Below, in pieces: positions 22,647 through 35,090 of a DNA stretch of 64,000 nt. Where the stretch lies: positions 33,347,719 to 33,411,718 of the forward strand of contig CM036253.1 in NCBI GenBank assembly GCA_020698575.1, in the 5' to 3' direction. The position numbers were made by a program, and so were the translations under genes. Below the pieces are notes generated by a model. That model worked only from the letters and a program-made list of their open reading frames with translations, was not told the DNA's origin and searched no databases. This DNA is from Bostrychus sinensis (taxonomy: Eukaryota > Chordata > Actinopteri > Gobiiformes > Eleotridae). How positions within the stretch are numbered: position 1 is the stretch's first letter; every line of letters starts with the position of its first letter.

Positions 22647-23989
22647 CTGTGGGTCAGAACCAGAGACACAAAGAGAAACGTTAGATATCAAAATGTCTGT
22701 CCAAAATCCGATACAGATCCAAAAACACTCGTGTGTGTGTGTAACCGAACGCCCCAGACAGGCCTCCTCCTGCTAAATAATCCCACTCAAATCCACAATA
22801 AACAGCCACAGAGACGAGGAAAAAAGGGGGCTGGGAATGGGACTTCTCTATCGATTCCTCTCATCATGTTACATCATATCATATTCAGCAGTTTTGGTTT
22901 CAAACGGAGCATTCAGGGTCGCGTGCTGTGGACACAATGAAGGACTTTGAATATGGAATGGAGCTAGTTTATAACAATTTAGATACAGAAGAAATGAAAA
23001 AAACAAAACAAAAGCTAAACAATTGACATGGAATATAAACGGCACAGTTCTAATCCTTGTGCGTAAAAAGCCAAAGGCCCATTCGACATACGCGCGTAAA
23101 ATAATTCAATAGAAAACAGTAAAATAAATAAATACATAAATAAGTAAAATAATAATAATAATAGATTATTGATGTTGGGTAGTTATTAAACTAAAATTAA
23201 TTGTTACATTTAGATAAACTTGAGAGGGAGCCGGTAGCGTTACGTAGGATATCAAATAAGCGTGTAAAGTGTGCAAAAGATATAAAAATATTAATAATAA
23301 TAATGAAAAATGAAATATTACATACATAATGGCAATACAACATGACCTAGAAGATGAATTTAAATTCAAATACAGTTAACTTAAAAAATCTTAATGAATT
23401 CAGACTGCATATGCAGTAGGTATATTGCAAGAAGTTGCTATATACGGGTATGGATGGACTACGTGTGTTTTAAAAACAGGCATATAAAACACAATGGAAG
23501 GCGCACTAAAAAGCCAAAAATAAAATAAAGTATAATATAATTGGCAGTCTAAACTGACGTGAATACTGACCCCATGTCTGAATAATAATAATAAATCACG
23601 CAAATAGTTGAATGAAGTCCTGTGCGCCATAACAAGGCCGGGAAGTGGTGAAGGAGCAGCGGCCTCGGGATGTGAACAGCTGTTTCCCACTGCCCATAAA
23701 TAACTCCAGCATCAGTCCCCAGAACGCACACACACATCCCGGAGCAGGTCTATCCCAGGGCAGCGCGCATCCTCGGAACCGCTTTAGAATGGGCATAGCT
23801 GGTGAATGGAATCCTTGCGTAATGCGTAACGGATAGACGCTGTTGTTGCATAGCGGTTGTTATTAGACACTGCTTCCCCTTGACAGCTTCTCCAAACACA
23901 TAAATCACAAATCCTCCACTCCCCAGCCTCCACACCACTTTAACTACACTCCAAACCGCGGTGCCCCACAAACTTATCTCCCCACTCAC

Positions 23990-24215
23990 TGGGCTCAGCT
24001 CCGCGCGCCGTCCGTGCCCATGGCTGCGCCCCGGCTCGGCCTGTCCCACTTGCGTCTGCCGCAACCCATTTGGATTTGACTGCACTGGTCCAAAGTTGTC
24101 CGCGAAGTGATGCAGGGGCCCCGACTTAGCTTTTAGCCCGGCTAGCCTATAGGCCGAGACAAAAGGGAGGAGGCCGCCTCCAGACGCGCAGAAACAGCTG
24201 ATGAGCCACATTTTG
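23990..24215 (-). other. hoxb3: Candidate first non-coding exon of hoxb3
   Basis: The block is GC-rich and runs from about 30 bases past the TATA box to a donor CCCA|GTGAGT with last exon base 23990. An ATG at 24209-24211 would lie within a few bases of the predicted start site. That is probably too near the cap to be used efficiently. The 74 codons it opens run to the donor without a stop. Confidence 0.35.
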
Positions 24216-24239
24216 GAGGGAGTGGGCCGGATCCCTGCG

Positions 24240-24246
24240 TTTTATA
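24240..24246 (-). promoter_or_regulatory. TATA box, minus strand
   Basis: TATAAAA sits in the context GCCTATAAAACGC, followed by GC-rich DNA and a good donor about 250 bases on. The predicted start is near 24215. It has the same orientation as hoxb3. Confidence 0.45.
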
Positions 24247-24259
24247 GGCTACAGGCTGG

Positions 24260-24905
24260 AGCGAAGTGACAGAGGGGCACTTTTTTGATTCAAATCAGGG
24301 TTCCCACGCGTTTTTCCAGGACTTTTCATGATGTTATCTGTGATGGGCTGCTTCAGTGGCCACAAATCTTTGCAAGAAGCCACTAAAGGGGTACAGTAAA
24401 TGCTGATTATTGACTGGCCTGCAGTACAACACTGAAAATCTCAATTTAGTCTGTTTTCATAATGCCCATTTCATTACGTCCACAAGTGGACAGCAGCTAT
24501 AATTTATTTGGCCATTTTAAGTCTGTACCAAACAAGTTTGGCCCTTATAGTGTTCAGTTGGAAATGTACTTACATGTAGTTACTACTATATGACACTCCA
24601 ATGGCATAATTTGGCTGTATTTAATCATATTCATTGGAGGTCCCACAGGAGAAGGTATTTAGGGGGCATACAAAAAACAAACACAAAGCCAAAAATATAT
24701 AAATAATATGACCAGTCCCCTTCTTTCCTTGGGCATTTGCTTATTTTGCATGCTCCAGTGCAAAGACAAAGGCATTATTCTTCAATTGGTGCTAAATAGT
24801 TTAGAGAATTTTCTAATAGCAAAAGTTTGAAGCCAGTGGAATTTTTTGACATTTTTTGGAAAGATCTGCCAGTAAAAAAAAATTCTACACCTTCCACCCT
24901 GCCTA
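24260..24905. other. AT-rich stretch without recognised features
   Basis: CpG content drops sharply past 24300. I see no gene and no conserved-looking block. Confidence 0.4.
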
Positions 24906-24907
24906 CT

Positions 24908-25232
24908 TTGCATGTGAACAGCTATGGCTAAATAAGTGCCTAAGCCTTCAACAAAATGTGTGCTCAGAAAGAAACATGCATGTGTGTCTTCTGCAGCTAT
25001 GCTCAGTTTGTATTCTCTAAGCAGTTGTATGGCTAAATGAGTGCCTAGATTTTCAACAAAATGTGTGCTCAGAAAGAAACACATGCATGCTTCATCTCCA
25101 GCTGTGCTCAGTTTGTCCTTTCTAAACAGTTGTATGGCCAAATAAGTACCTAGACTTTCAACAAAATAAATGTTCAATAAGAAACATGTCTGTGCTTCTT
25201 CTGCAGTCAGTTTGTCTACTCTAACCAGTTGT
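24908..25232 (+). repeat. Tandem repeat, about 105-bp unit, three copies
   Basis: 'tatggctaaataagtgccta' recurs at 24924, 25029 and 25134 with variants, followed each time by 'ttcaacaaaatgtgtgctca', 'gaaacatgcatg' and 'cagtttgt' phrases. Because the unit is a multiple of three, a long reading frame runs through it. There is no sign that it is a gene. Confidence 0.8.
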
Positions 25233-25334
25233 AGAAAGTAAAAGAACTATAATGGCTCACATGAAATCTATTGTGCATGCAATCCTTCCATTGCAATAAC
25301 AATATACTTGTGATAAAGTGAATAAACTGTTCAT

Positions 25335-25447
25335 GGGGCGAGAGTGCTGCAGTGGGTTAAGCGTTCACCCATCAACCGCTGTTGTTTTGTCCTTGGGCAA
25401 GACATGGAGTAATAAAAAAGAGAGCAGCTGAAAGATTAAAAAAGGTT
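25335..25447 (+). mobile_element. tRNA-derived SINE, copy 3 (short)
   Basis: The head GGGGCGAGAGTGCTGCAGTG is followed by 'ggttaagcgttcaccc', 'tgtccttgggcaagaca' and 'gagagcagctgaaag'. The middle of the element is missing. Confidence 0.7.
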
Positions 25448-25879
25448 AAATCAATGTCCCATCAACGTGATCACACGTGTAGAGTAGCCCAAAACTGTAC
25501 TCAGGTAAAAGTACTGTTACTTCAAAATAATATTGCTAGTAAAAAGTAAAAAGGATGGAGCAGTAAAACTACTCTTTGAAGTACAATTTATTGAAAAGGT
25601 TACTCAAGAAAACGTAAGGCACTGTGTAATATTTTAAGTCAGTTATTTACGTTCATACTTGTAACTTAGCATTAAATAAAGTGAATTTTAGGGTTTTAGG
25701 TATTTCATACGCAACTGAAAAATGCTTATATGTCATTGTATTCAACAGTTGACTTGAAAGGGGTTCCATTTTGTTGATCTATATTTTCCAAGATTTTCCA
25801 ACTTTAACACCTTGTATGTTTGTATTCCATGCATATGTTTGGTAATAAAGCCTATGTTCTGTCACACTTGTCTGCTGTT

Positions 25880-26130
25880 GTATGATTCTGAGTGCACTTT
25901 TAACTGCACCGATAATGGCTCCTGTCCAAACATCCCCCAGTCTTGAGTTTATCAGTCTGGTCTGTCCTTATCTGGTTTGGGGAGGTCTGTTGTTGTTGTT
26001 GGTGGTGGTGCCGTCACCGCTCGGCTCAGCCCACACATCACAATACCTCGAGCGCACCTTTAACTCAACCTCACTGACCTGCTTTCCCTGCAGAACCAAC
26101 CAAAACTGTGCTTTGAGCTGCATTTAGGCG
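25880..26130. promoter_or_regulatory. Candidate conserved non-coding element
   Basis: This is unique, moderately GC-rich DNA ('aactgcaccgataatggctc', 'gagtttatcagtctggtctg', 'gagcgcacctttaactcaac') set in AT-rich surroundings. It is a texture-based call. Confidence 0.25.
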
Positions 26131-27600
26131 TAAGAGATACAGAAGATAATGCTTTATAGATCGACAATAGGACATTCATGGTGTCCTAGCAGCAGTGGGA
26201 AACTGTAAATAAACATCATACAATATAATAAGAGGAAAATAAGTTTAGAGATTTGGCGCAATGAAAAGTACAATGATGTAATTTTACTGATAATTAAATC
26301 CAGATTTTGTATGAGACAAACTAACTAAACTATGGACAAAGAGACCATTTTAGAGGATTACATTGAATGCTTCCACTTACAACCTATTAATTATGTGCCA
26401 AATGTCTGTGCTGTTGGTCGTGGGAGGGGTTAGGAGCAGGTTTAGTTGTTATGGCGAAGAGTAGTGTGTTTAGTCTGTTTTGAAAGTGAAGGCTTAACAT
26501 GTTATCACCATGAAAGACAAAGACAGTAACTACAGAGTTGGAGGCCACATTAACTGGACTCAAAGGAAATGCTTGGATAGTTCTTTTCAATCAAGTTCTG
26601 TGTAGGCAGGCAGCTACTTATAAGAGCTGTAGTATTACATGGGGGAATAGAACCTCAAAAGGGGGGCAAGGGCAGGCCATAGTTGGACGACATTCGCAGT
26701 CTTTGAAGTCTGAGGCACAAGAATGTTGTTTAAGTAGTTGTACTTCCTTCCTGTTGAACCAATCAGAGAACACAACCACAATGTTTAAGTCTCACTACTA
26801 CAACACAACCAAGAGTTAAGAACTACAGCATTTTGCAGTTTTAGATTAGAATTCAGTAACGTTTTTGTGTAATAGTTAAATGAGTTGACACGTGCAAGTC
26901 TGAGAGCCGCCGACCCGGTGTTAGGGAAGTCTCAAGGCTCGCGATTATAGCAAAACAACAAGCTAGCAATGGTTTTATTTCTCGATTTTTGTCATGACAG
27001 AGTGGCCAAATGCAAAAAACAAAAAACAAAAAAAACAAAAAAAAAAAACTCTACGAATACAAGGAGGTCAAAAGGAAAGTAAAGCCAAGCAACGGATCAC
27101 ATAGGAGACAATCGGAGTATTAACAATAGTGCAACATACTCCCAACTGTAGGGGGTGCTCTAGAGAAACATGAGGCAAAAATAGCAAAAAACAAGACTTA
27201 GATTGTTTATAAATGGAACTCTGTTTTTTATAAATTATATTTTTTGTAAACAAGTTTAAAAAGAAAAATTTGGACAAAAAAAGAAGAACCTGCACCAACA
27301 TCTATTTTTATGGTAAGTATAAATAGTGGTATGTAACATGTATGTTTTAAGTACCATAATGTCTTTTCATAATTTATGCTATTATCATTATTTTCAAGTA
27401 TTTTACTGTAACTTGTGAATGTTTTTTGGTATACTAATCAGTCTTTATTATACATATAGAAATATTGTATAGATTCTGCACTATTCAAAACTGCCTAGTT
27501 TATGGCTGCTATAGTACAAAGTATTGTCAAGTTAAATTAAAAACATATGGAAGCCTAAATAGCTAGCAAATCTACAAAGTGGTATCTACATAAACCATGG
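26131..27600. other. Non-coding stretch, mostly AT-rich
   Basis: No gene is seen. 26860-27010 carries 'tgtcatgacagagtggccaaa', which resembles phrases in the duplicated block at 33740-34372, so both may descend from one repeat. An A-rich run lies at 27016-27050. Confidence 0.35.
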
Positions 27601-27960
27601 CATTCTTTATCTTCTCCAAGTCTAGACTTCACATTCTAGCACACAACCTGTCCTCCTCTAACATAAACCAGTATCTGTCCTGACCTTTGACCTCTTGGGC
27701 CCCAGAGCAGCCTCCTAACCCTTCCACAAAGATCTGCCATCTTCCATTCTCTGTCTTTCCTTGTCTTTTCATCGAGTCCATTTGCCCATTTCCTTCAAGT
27801 GTAATGAGCTTGAACCACCTGAGCATCATCATCAGCAGCAGCTCGGTTCCAAATGGCCCCGGCCCTGCACTTGGGCTGCTCCTGGTCTGAATGGACAGCA
27901 CACCTTTCAACACTGTTTGTGAAAGAGATATGCACTAGAGCTGCTTCTTTTAGGCGCCGC
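27600..27960. promoter_or_regulatory. Candidate conserved element containing a DR1 site
   Basis: This is non-repetitive DNA with few CpGs, long stretches of balanced composition and a perfect direct repeat for nuclear receptors at 27681-27693. It looks like a gene-desert enhancer, but conservation has not been tested. Confidence 0.4.
27681..27693 (-). promoter_or_regulatory. DR1 nuclear-receptor site
   Basis: The minus strand reads AGGTCAAAGGTCA, two perfect half-sites spaced by one base. DR1 is bound by RXR homodimers and by RXR-PPAR, HNF4 and COUP-TF proteins. Classical retinoic-acid sites in Hox clusters are DR5 or DR2. Confidence 0.5.
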
Positions 27961-28279
27961 AGTCAGACTGAATATATAGTAAAACAAAAACAGTTACAAT
28001 GCTATAGCCTACATTCAAACCATTGGAACGTAATGAATTTGGGGCTGTCTGTTGTCTGCCTGTTACAGAATATGCAACAGTGATACATCAAAATTGCAGA
28101 ATATTATATTTATATATCGTTGTGGTCGATTGGTACATTAAATCATATTGTGTGAACAGCAACATAAGGCTCAAGTTTAAATATTGCAAATCTTCTTGCA
28201 TTTAGTTTATGCCACGCTATATAATTCTTAGCATTTGCACACACTGAAAATTTAAATGCAATTGTTTTATTTCATAATG

Positions 28280-29181
28280 ATAACTCCTAAATGTGATTAT
28301 GTATTAATATTATTATTATTTTTTTTTTTTATCATAAAAACCTTAAAAGTATTGCTTTGATAAATAATATAGCAACCCATTTCTAGTTTTGCTGGTAACA
28401 CACAACATAACAACTCACACCTATTGAGTATTAATGAATCATTAACACATGTAATTAAGAATATTTTAGTTAATAAGTAGTTTATAGATACTTTATTGAC
28501 TCTGCCAATCATAATTTTTCATTGTTTCAGATGAGCTTACTACTTAGGAATTAAACAATAAAAACAATGTTTATAACTATAAGGTGTGCCTTACTGATAC
28601 TTAACTATTGTTTCATAGTGTGAGGTATTCTAAAGTGTTACTGTTTTGCTCAATAAAAACATTCACACGTTAAGTTTGACTCCAAAAAATGACTTTAGAA
28701 TAGCTCACCACTATAAGCAGTAAAAAAAGCATTAATAAATATGTAATTAACAATTCTAAAACAACTATGTAGTTTATAGATACTGTATTGACACTGATGT
28801 GTATAATTTTGCATTGATTTACATATGCTTATTACTCAAGTATTAACCATTTTTATAAATGTTTAAGTAATGCTTTGTAAATATATCTAATAACTTTTTA
28901 CTAATCTTTAACTAAAACTTATTAAATGCTTTATAGTGTGAATTATTATAAAGTGTTGCTACAGTATTTCATAATACTGACACTGTTGTTTATATAGTTG
29001 CATTGGTTTGCATGAGCCTATTACTCAAGTATTAAGCATTGTTAACGTGTTTATAACTCAATAGTGTTTATAAATGTTGAAGTAATGCTTTGTAAATAAT
29101 CTATTAACTGGTTACTAAATCTTAACTAACACTTAACTAAGATTTGCAGGTGAGTTATTCTAAAGTGTTACCAAAGAATCC

Positions 29182-29253
<72 letters not shown>

Positions 29254-29469
29254 TAACCTTGCGATCGAATTCATTGAATCTAAATATAATGAATGTATTG
29301 ACACAGATGCATTGATTTGCTTGACCCTATTACTCCGGTAGTGTAGTAGTGTTTATAAATGTTGAAATAAAGCTTTGCAAATAACTAATAAGTTACTAAC
29401 CCTTAACTAATACTTAACAAATGATTTATAGTGTGAAACATTATGTGATAGCAAAGTATCAACAACTAC

Positions 29470-29529
<60 letters not shown>

Positions 29530-29724
29530 TATGCTTGCAAGCTAACCCTTTGAATAATAGTTTACAGATATTATTTGACACAGATGCATTGATTTGCATG
29601 AGCCTATTACTCAGGTATGAAGCATTAATAACAATGTTTATAAAGCAATGGTGTTGACATAATGCTTTGAAAATAATAATTAATGCTTTACAGGGTAGGT
29701 TATTAAGTGTTGCCAAAATATTCA

Positions 29725-29810
<86 letters not shown>

Positions 29811-29830
29811 TACGCTTGCCACCCATTGAA
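28280..29830 (+). repeat. Complex repeat of about 250-280 bp units with (TAA)n tracts
   Basis: A unit containing 'cattgatttgcatgagccta', 'ttactcaagtatt', 'agtaatgctttgtaaataa', 'aactggttactaa' and 'taaagtgttac' recurs about five times. The last three copies end in (TAA)n tracts at 29182-29252, 29470-29527 and 29726-29809. A further copy lies at 36400-36650. Confidence 0.8.
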
Positions 29831-30339
29831 TCAAAGAAAATCTAAGAAACTGACTTCTCTTAAACAATTTTGTTCTTCTCTAAAGATGCCAAGCATTTTC
29901 ATGCTTGCTTTCATGCTGTTTACTTCCCGTTGCAGTCCTGATGACATAACTTCCATGGCCGTTTCCTGTCAGATTTACACCCTTCACCCCGAGCGTCTCC
30001 TGAAACCCAAGACCATCTACTGCTGGGAAGAGACATAACTCTCCACACACTATGTTTTCATTCAGGCCTGGGAAATATGAATAAATGCTCCTCTTGTACC
30101 AGCTATTGCTTCTGGCTGTGTACAAGACAAGACTATTGAGTAGAATAGGACTGTTCTGTGATAGGACAAGGCCAATTCTATTCCCCATTCAACCAAGTAG
30201 AATTGCGCTCCGGTGACTAGAATTACATCAGATTTTATGCTTACAAGATGTTGCCCCAAAGTCAGATGCCCCTATCCTGCTAAGTGGCCAGTTGTTCAGC
30301 AAAAAAAAAAAAACCCTGCCATCAGCGCCTTCCTTTGAC

Positions 30340-30620
30340 ACCGAGTTAATCTTTATCAGGCATGCTAATGTTTAACCTGGAGCTCAAAGAAAGCCCTGAC
30401 AGCAGAAGAGCTGGAGAACAGGGGAGATTCAGAGGAGGGAGGGGGGTTGAGGGAACAGGAGGGGGGCACTGGGGGGGGTGCGTTGGAGGTGGGTCAGGTT
30501 GCCCTTTTGCTCCTGGGCCCATGAAAAGTGCCAAGCTCACCAAGTCTGTCAGGCCCTGTCCAACGAGGATGGATGTGGCTGGCTCCAAAAGTGCATGTGT
30601 CGCAGCGGGCAGGACTTTAA
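30340..30620. promoter_or_regulatory. Candidate conserved non-coding element
   Basis: 'ctttgacaccgagttaatct', 'tttatcaggcatgctaatgt' and 'tgacagcagaagagctgg' are unique, and MEIS-type TGACA words lie next to homeodomain cores. A G-rich tract (30430-30495) interrupts it. This is a texture-based call. Confidence 0.3.
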
Positions 30621-31500
30621 AACTTGGAGCGGTATAGACGATCTAGTAACGTGAACTCGAGCCAGAGAAGAGAGATGCATCGGGGCCAAAATTTTAGGAG
30701 CCATTTACACTGCAACAACTCTCTTAAAATGCCAACATTTGGTTGTGACACTTTCAGCTTAAAACTCAGTAGCCATGCTAAGCTACAACCAGAAAAAGCT
30801 TCGATTTTAAATGGACAACACCTAGCTTTATTCCTTTGCGTCACTGGAGAAAGGACATCATTTTGTGCTCTAAGTTGGTATTCTCAACCATCCAATCAAC
30901 ACACAGCTTGTTGCTCCACCCGTCCAAGGCAAAACACTGATGGGACCAAAAGCAGAGGGCTCTCCAAAGCTTTTTTTGGTTGCTGTGTCAAACTTGAGTG
31001 CAATTGAGCCGACTTAAACCATACTCTAAATGTAGACCAATAATCAAGTTTTACCACGATATCGCAAATGACAATGCTGCATAAGTTTCCAAACATTTTT
31101 ATTTATTTATTTTTACTAAAATGCAAACCCCCTTTTGTCCATTGTGCAGTAAAATGTTAACAATCTTTTCCAGTGCCAGAGTTTTGGGGTTAGCCATAGG
31201 TTTAGAATAGACTGACTACATTGCAGGCCATTGTATCACCCTTTTGTGCGTTTCAGGGTTAGCTAAGGTTAACCCTTGTAACTTTAATACACAAGCATTT
31301 GCAGAGCCAAACCAGGTCACAAGCAGATGCAGTGAAACCAATGAAAATAGTCACCTTATTTAGTAGAAATAGATAATGTGACTAACACGAATAAATAACT
31401 ATGAATGTTCTTAAGTATTAGTTTAATTTCAAGTACTTATAAGTATTATTTAACTGATAACTATATGCAGATTTTGGTGGCATATAAAGTAGCTATATGT
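30621..31500. other. Non-coding stretch, no recognised feature
   Basis: No gene, promoter or repeat boundary is supported. Confidence 0.4.
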
Positions 31501-31506
31501 TTGGTA

Positions 31507-31842
31507 GAGGTGACAGTGGCGCAGTGGTTTTAAGTGTTCAACCACTAACAGAAGGGTTGGTGGTTTGATTCCCACTCTGATTACTGCAAAATGTTGTATC
31601 CCTTGGCAAGACAGTAAGTAATGTTAAGTAAAGTGTTGTATTTGTTGCTATACAAACAAGGTGTACAACAAAATTGTGTAGCTCTAGCTGTGAGGCAAGA
31701 GTGCTAACCACCATGCCACCCTAGTCCAGTCATTGCATGTGGCTGGCTGCGACTGGAAGGGCATCCGGCGTAAAACAACCTGCCACATTACAGTGTGACC
31801 AAAGTTCACTGTGGCAACCCCAAATGAAAAAGGGAAAAAAAT
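31507..31842 (+). mobile_element. tRNA-derived SINE, copy 4, interrupted
   Basis: The head is GAGGTGACAGTGGCGCAGTG and the B-box-like stretch is GGTTTGATTCC. Then come 'cttggcaagaca', an unrelated middle that includes the head of the second SINE type ('gtgaggcaagagtgctaacc'), 'gactggaagggcatccggcg' and a short tail. It looks like a nested or recombined copy. Confidence 0.75.
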
Positions 31843-33005
31843 ATTATACATTCAGAATCCAGCCATAAAGGCAATGAGCCAATGCACTCTTTGTGTCGAT
31901 CCCAAGCTAAGATAAATGAAGAGAGTTGCATAAAATGAGAAAACTACACGCAAGGTGACACATGGAGAAAAATGCCAAAAGAGAAGTTGATATGTTTCAT
32001 CAAGAACTAGACGTCTCGTGCACAAGATTCTTCTAGCTTGCCCTATACTTGTGTCAACTTTGAGGAAACAGAAATCCACCAAATGTTTTTTCAACAATAT
32101 TGAAGTTACTGCAGTTGCTATTACTACCAAGAATTATAACGTTTATAGTCGTGGATATTTCTGTTAAAAGGTTGAGGGCTTGACATTAGCACTAGCCAAC
32201 CGACCAAATGCTGGTAGCTTTCCATTTTGGCTGATAACACTTTTAGTCTCACTAGTCACTTTGGCTGGGTGGATAATAACCATGTATCTTAACTGTAGAA
32301 GTCCTCAATTCCTGATGGTATGTTTGAGTGAACGCCTAATTTAGTACAGAATAATTTATCATGATTTAAGTTAAAAAAAAATAAATAAATAAAAAAAATC
32401 CTAAGGTAAACCAAATGCAAAACTTTCAAATTCATTTTGCCCATAGGCTAAACCTGTTTTCCACATAATTAATAAATTCTTGTCTACACATAAAAAAGAT
32501 TTTAAGTAATTAAATGCTGGCTAGTAAAACACTATGTGGCTTTTATGTCAAGTCCTGGTTAGGTTCATTTTTTTATAGTGATTATATAATACAGTATAGT
32601 CAGAAATAGCCAAAAAAAAAAAAAAAAAAAAAAAAAAAATTCTGGCTTGCAAATGATAGAAATCAAATTTATAGAAGTGCTATTTAGATGGCCATAAGCA
32701 ATAAATTTTATGATGGAAGCTGAGGGCCATATGGAAGTTTACCCTGTGCCACAAAGGGCCCCGGACTCACACTTTGGACAGGTCTGTTTTAAATCTATCA
32801 AAATCTTGTTATTGAGGCCACATAGTCTAGTTGTAGCAGTGATATAATGATTAGTGTAAGAGCTTTGTGTTGTTTCCAAAGGTGATTGTTTAATATGACA
32901 TATAAAGACATAAAGGATTTTTAGGCACTGAGTGATAAGTGTCTTTAGTAACTTGTGGTTTGGCAATAGTAAATATGGTTTCTCTAACTTGTAATTATAT
33001 GCTTT
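31843..33005. other. AT-rich stretch with poly-A at 32611-32639
   Basis: No gene is seen. The 29-base A run at 32611 may be the tail of a degraded retroposon. Confidence 0.4.
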
Positions 33006-33009
33006 AAAG

Positions 33010-33440
33010 CCTGACAGCACCAACTGTTGCACATGAACGGGCTCGTCTCGGTTTCCTAACAACGTCTTGTGACACCGCCATCACAAAAAGCCAAAAACGA
33101 AGCCAGAGATTGTAACCTCATCCGTCCACTTGGCTCAGCACCACACCAGAGCCCTATTACTGGACCGGGACAGAGAGCAGCTGTATGGAAGCGGGCCAGG
33201 GCCTTGTCACACTTTATCCACTGTCAGAAGAACACTGGGCCCGCGTGCCCTGCTATTTTACTCCAATCGCTATTTTGCCCATAGTTTGTCAGTGATGTAT
33301 GAAAAAATCAATTAAATCTTGGCGGTGCAGGAGGAGCTGTGGGTTTCGGGACACGAGTTTTGTGTCATAGATCCCGGAAGGGAGAGTAAACCACCGAGGT
33401 CAGGGAACAGCTGCTGTTTCCCTCATCACACAGATACAAT
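33010..33440. promoter_or_regulatory. Candidate conserved non-coding element
   Basis: This is unique CpG-bearing DNA with 'tgtcagtgatgtatg' next to 'aaaaaatcaattaaatc' (MEIS, PBX and Hox type words together), and an AGGTCA half-site near a CAGCTG E-box at 33400-33416. A hoxb3 enhancer is inferred. Confidence 0.4.
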
Positions 33441-33739
33441 CAGCTTTAAGGTTATGTCGATAGAGCTATAGACATTTAAGAGTCTGTTTTTTAGAGTATA
33501 ATTGCTGTTTTGCAGGATAGTCATTGAAGTTATTTTGGGGGGTTACATGTTTACAATTGATATGACAAAATGTATTTCAGATCATGGCCTTATATTGGAA
33601 CATTACAGCGATACATTGTATTAGGATTATTATTATTATTATTATTTTTACTTAACTTTAAACAGATACACCATAAAGCAGAACAATGGCTAAATGAGTT
33701 ACAGGGTAAAGAAAGCCCCCTTGGTATATCTTAGCAAAA

Positions 33740-34372
33740 ACCCAGCCTTGCAAGAATGTGAGCTCCAACCAAGTGTCAGTGTCTTGCAAGAAAGCGACAC
33801 GTCCTGGTTAGCCATAACAGCAAGCTTGCGCTGCCTTTATTTCTTAGATGTTCATTATGGCAGAGTAGCTAAAGAGCAGAGGAAACCTTGGAGAAGGAGA
33901 AAGAAAGAGTTGCAAGTGAGGGGTCACACAGGAGTCAACTGGATTCCATGCTAACAGTCGCGCTTTACTCCGAAAAGTAAAGGAAAATCCGTAATAAAAG
34001 AATATGTCACCAAAACACAGACAAAAACAAACAAATTTCTCTTTTAAGATTTAACTTAACCCCACAAATCTCTTGACAGACAACATTTAGCCTTAAACAC
34101 ATTTGCTTTTTTGTAACTTTCTCAAACATTGGCGGAAAACTGGCCTTGCAAGAATGGCAGCCCTGACCTAATGTCAGTGTCTTGCGAGAAAGCGACACGT
34201 CCTGGATAGCCATAACAAGACATTAGCGCTGGCGTTATTTCTTAGATGTTTGTCATGACAGTGTGGGCCAAAAGGCAGAGGAAACCTTACAAGGAGGAGA
34301 AAGCGACAGTCAATCGCAAGCGAGGGGTCACGCAGGAGTCAACCAGCTAACAATCGTGCTTTACTATGAAAT
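33740..34372 (+). repeat. Duplicated block, two copies about 398 bp apart
   Basis: 33740-33975 and 34138-34372 share 'ccttgcaagaatg', 'tgtcagtgtcttgc', 'gaaagcgacacgtcctgg', 'tagccataaca', 'atttcttagatgtt', 'cagaggaaacctt' and 'gcgctttact'-type phrases in the same order. No frame is conserved between the two. Confidence 0.8.
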
Positions 34373-35090
34373 GTAGGCGGAGCTACGTAGAGAAAAGTGT
34401 GACTAAAACAAAGAAGAAACTAGCAAAGTTACATGGTTTCGAGGGCTGACACCATATAGTTGCATAATTGCTCAGTAAGGTCTTCGTTGACTAATATCTT
34501 TTTAGTTGATAAGTTGCATACCCTATTTGCATCAAAAACCTGGTCTAAATTATAACTTTTATTTAATTGAAGATTATATCAATGGTTTTTAGATAACATT
34601 ATATTTTACAACCATCTTTTATAAATATTGTATCACCTAATTAATGTGAATTAACTTGTTTGAGTATGACTCTGGTATATACTTTAGTCGATTTCAATCA
34701 ATTAATTGCACTACTGGACATAACTTAGGTCGAGTAAGATTCTCTTTGATCGACTACAGCCCTAATGATTCACCTTTAAGATTTGATTTTCTGATCTCTG
34801 GACAGACAACATTAAGCCTTGAAAATGTTTGCATTTGTGCATTTACTGCAAACATTGGTATGGGTCCAAATGTTGCAACAATAAATACTCCATTATACTA
34901 CCATACTACTCGACACACATTCCACAGTTAAATGAGGATGGCAAAAAATATTCTCTTGTGCACAAACTGATTATATTCCACTATTTTTGATTGAGAAAAA
35001 TACTTAAGTGGAAAAAAACATGTGGAGACTTGAATTATATTATTTATGTTTCACACCAACATAAGTTTACTGTGTTATGTTTTGACTTCA
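34373..35090. other. AT-rich non-coding stretch
   Basis: Nothing is recognised. Confidence 0.4.

Noticed and set aside
23750..24211. 153-codon minus-strand frame starting at a true ATG as a stand-alone protein
   Set aside because: The frame crosses a good splice donor, has no family match, and its ATG lies at the predicted cap site. It is kept only as a possible upstream frame.
24782..25177. 131-codon minus-strand frame with repeated protein segments
   Set aside because: It runs through a 105-bp tandem repeat whose length is a multiple of three; there is no start context, splice signal or family match.
29144..30038. Frames with poly-Ile, poly-Tyr or poly-Asn tracts
   Set aside because: These are translations of (TAA)n microsatellites.
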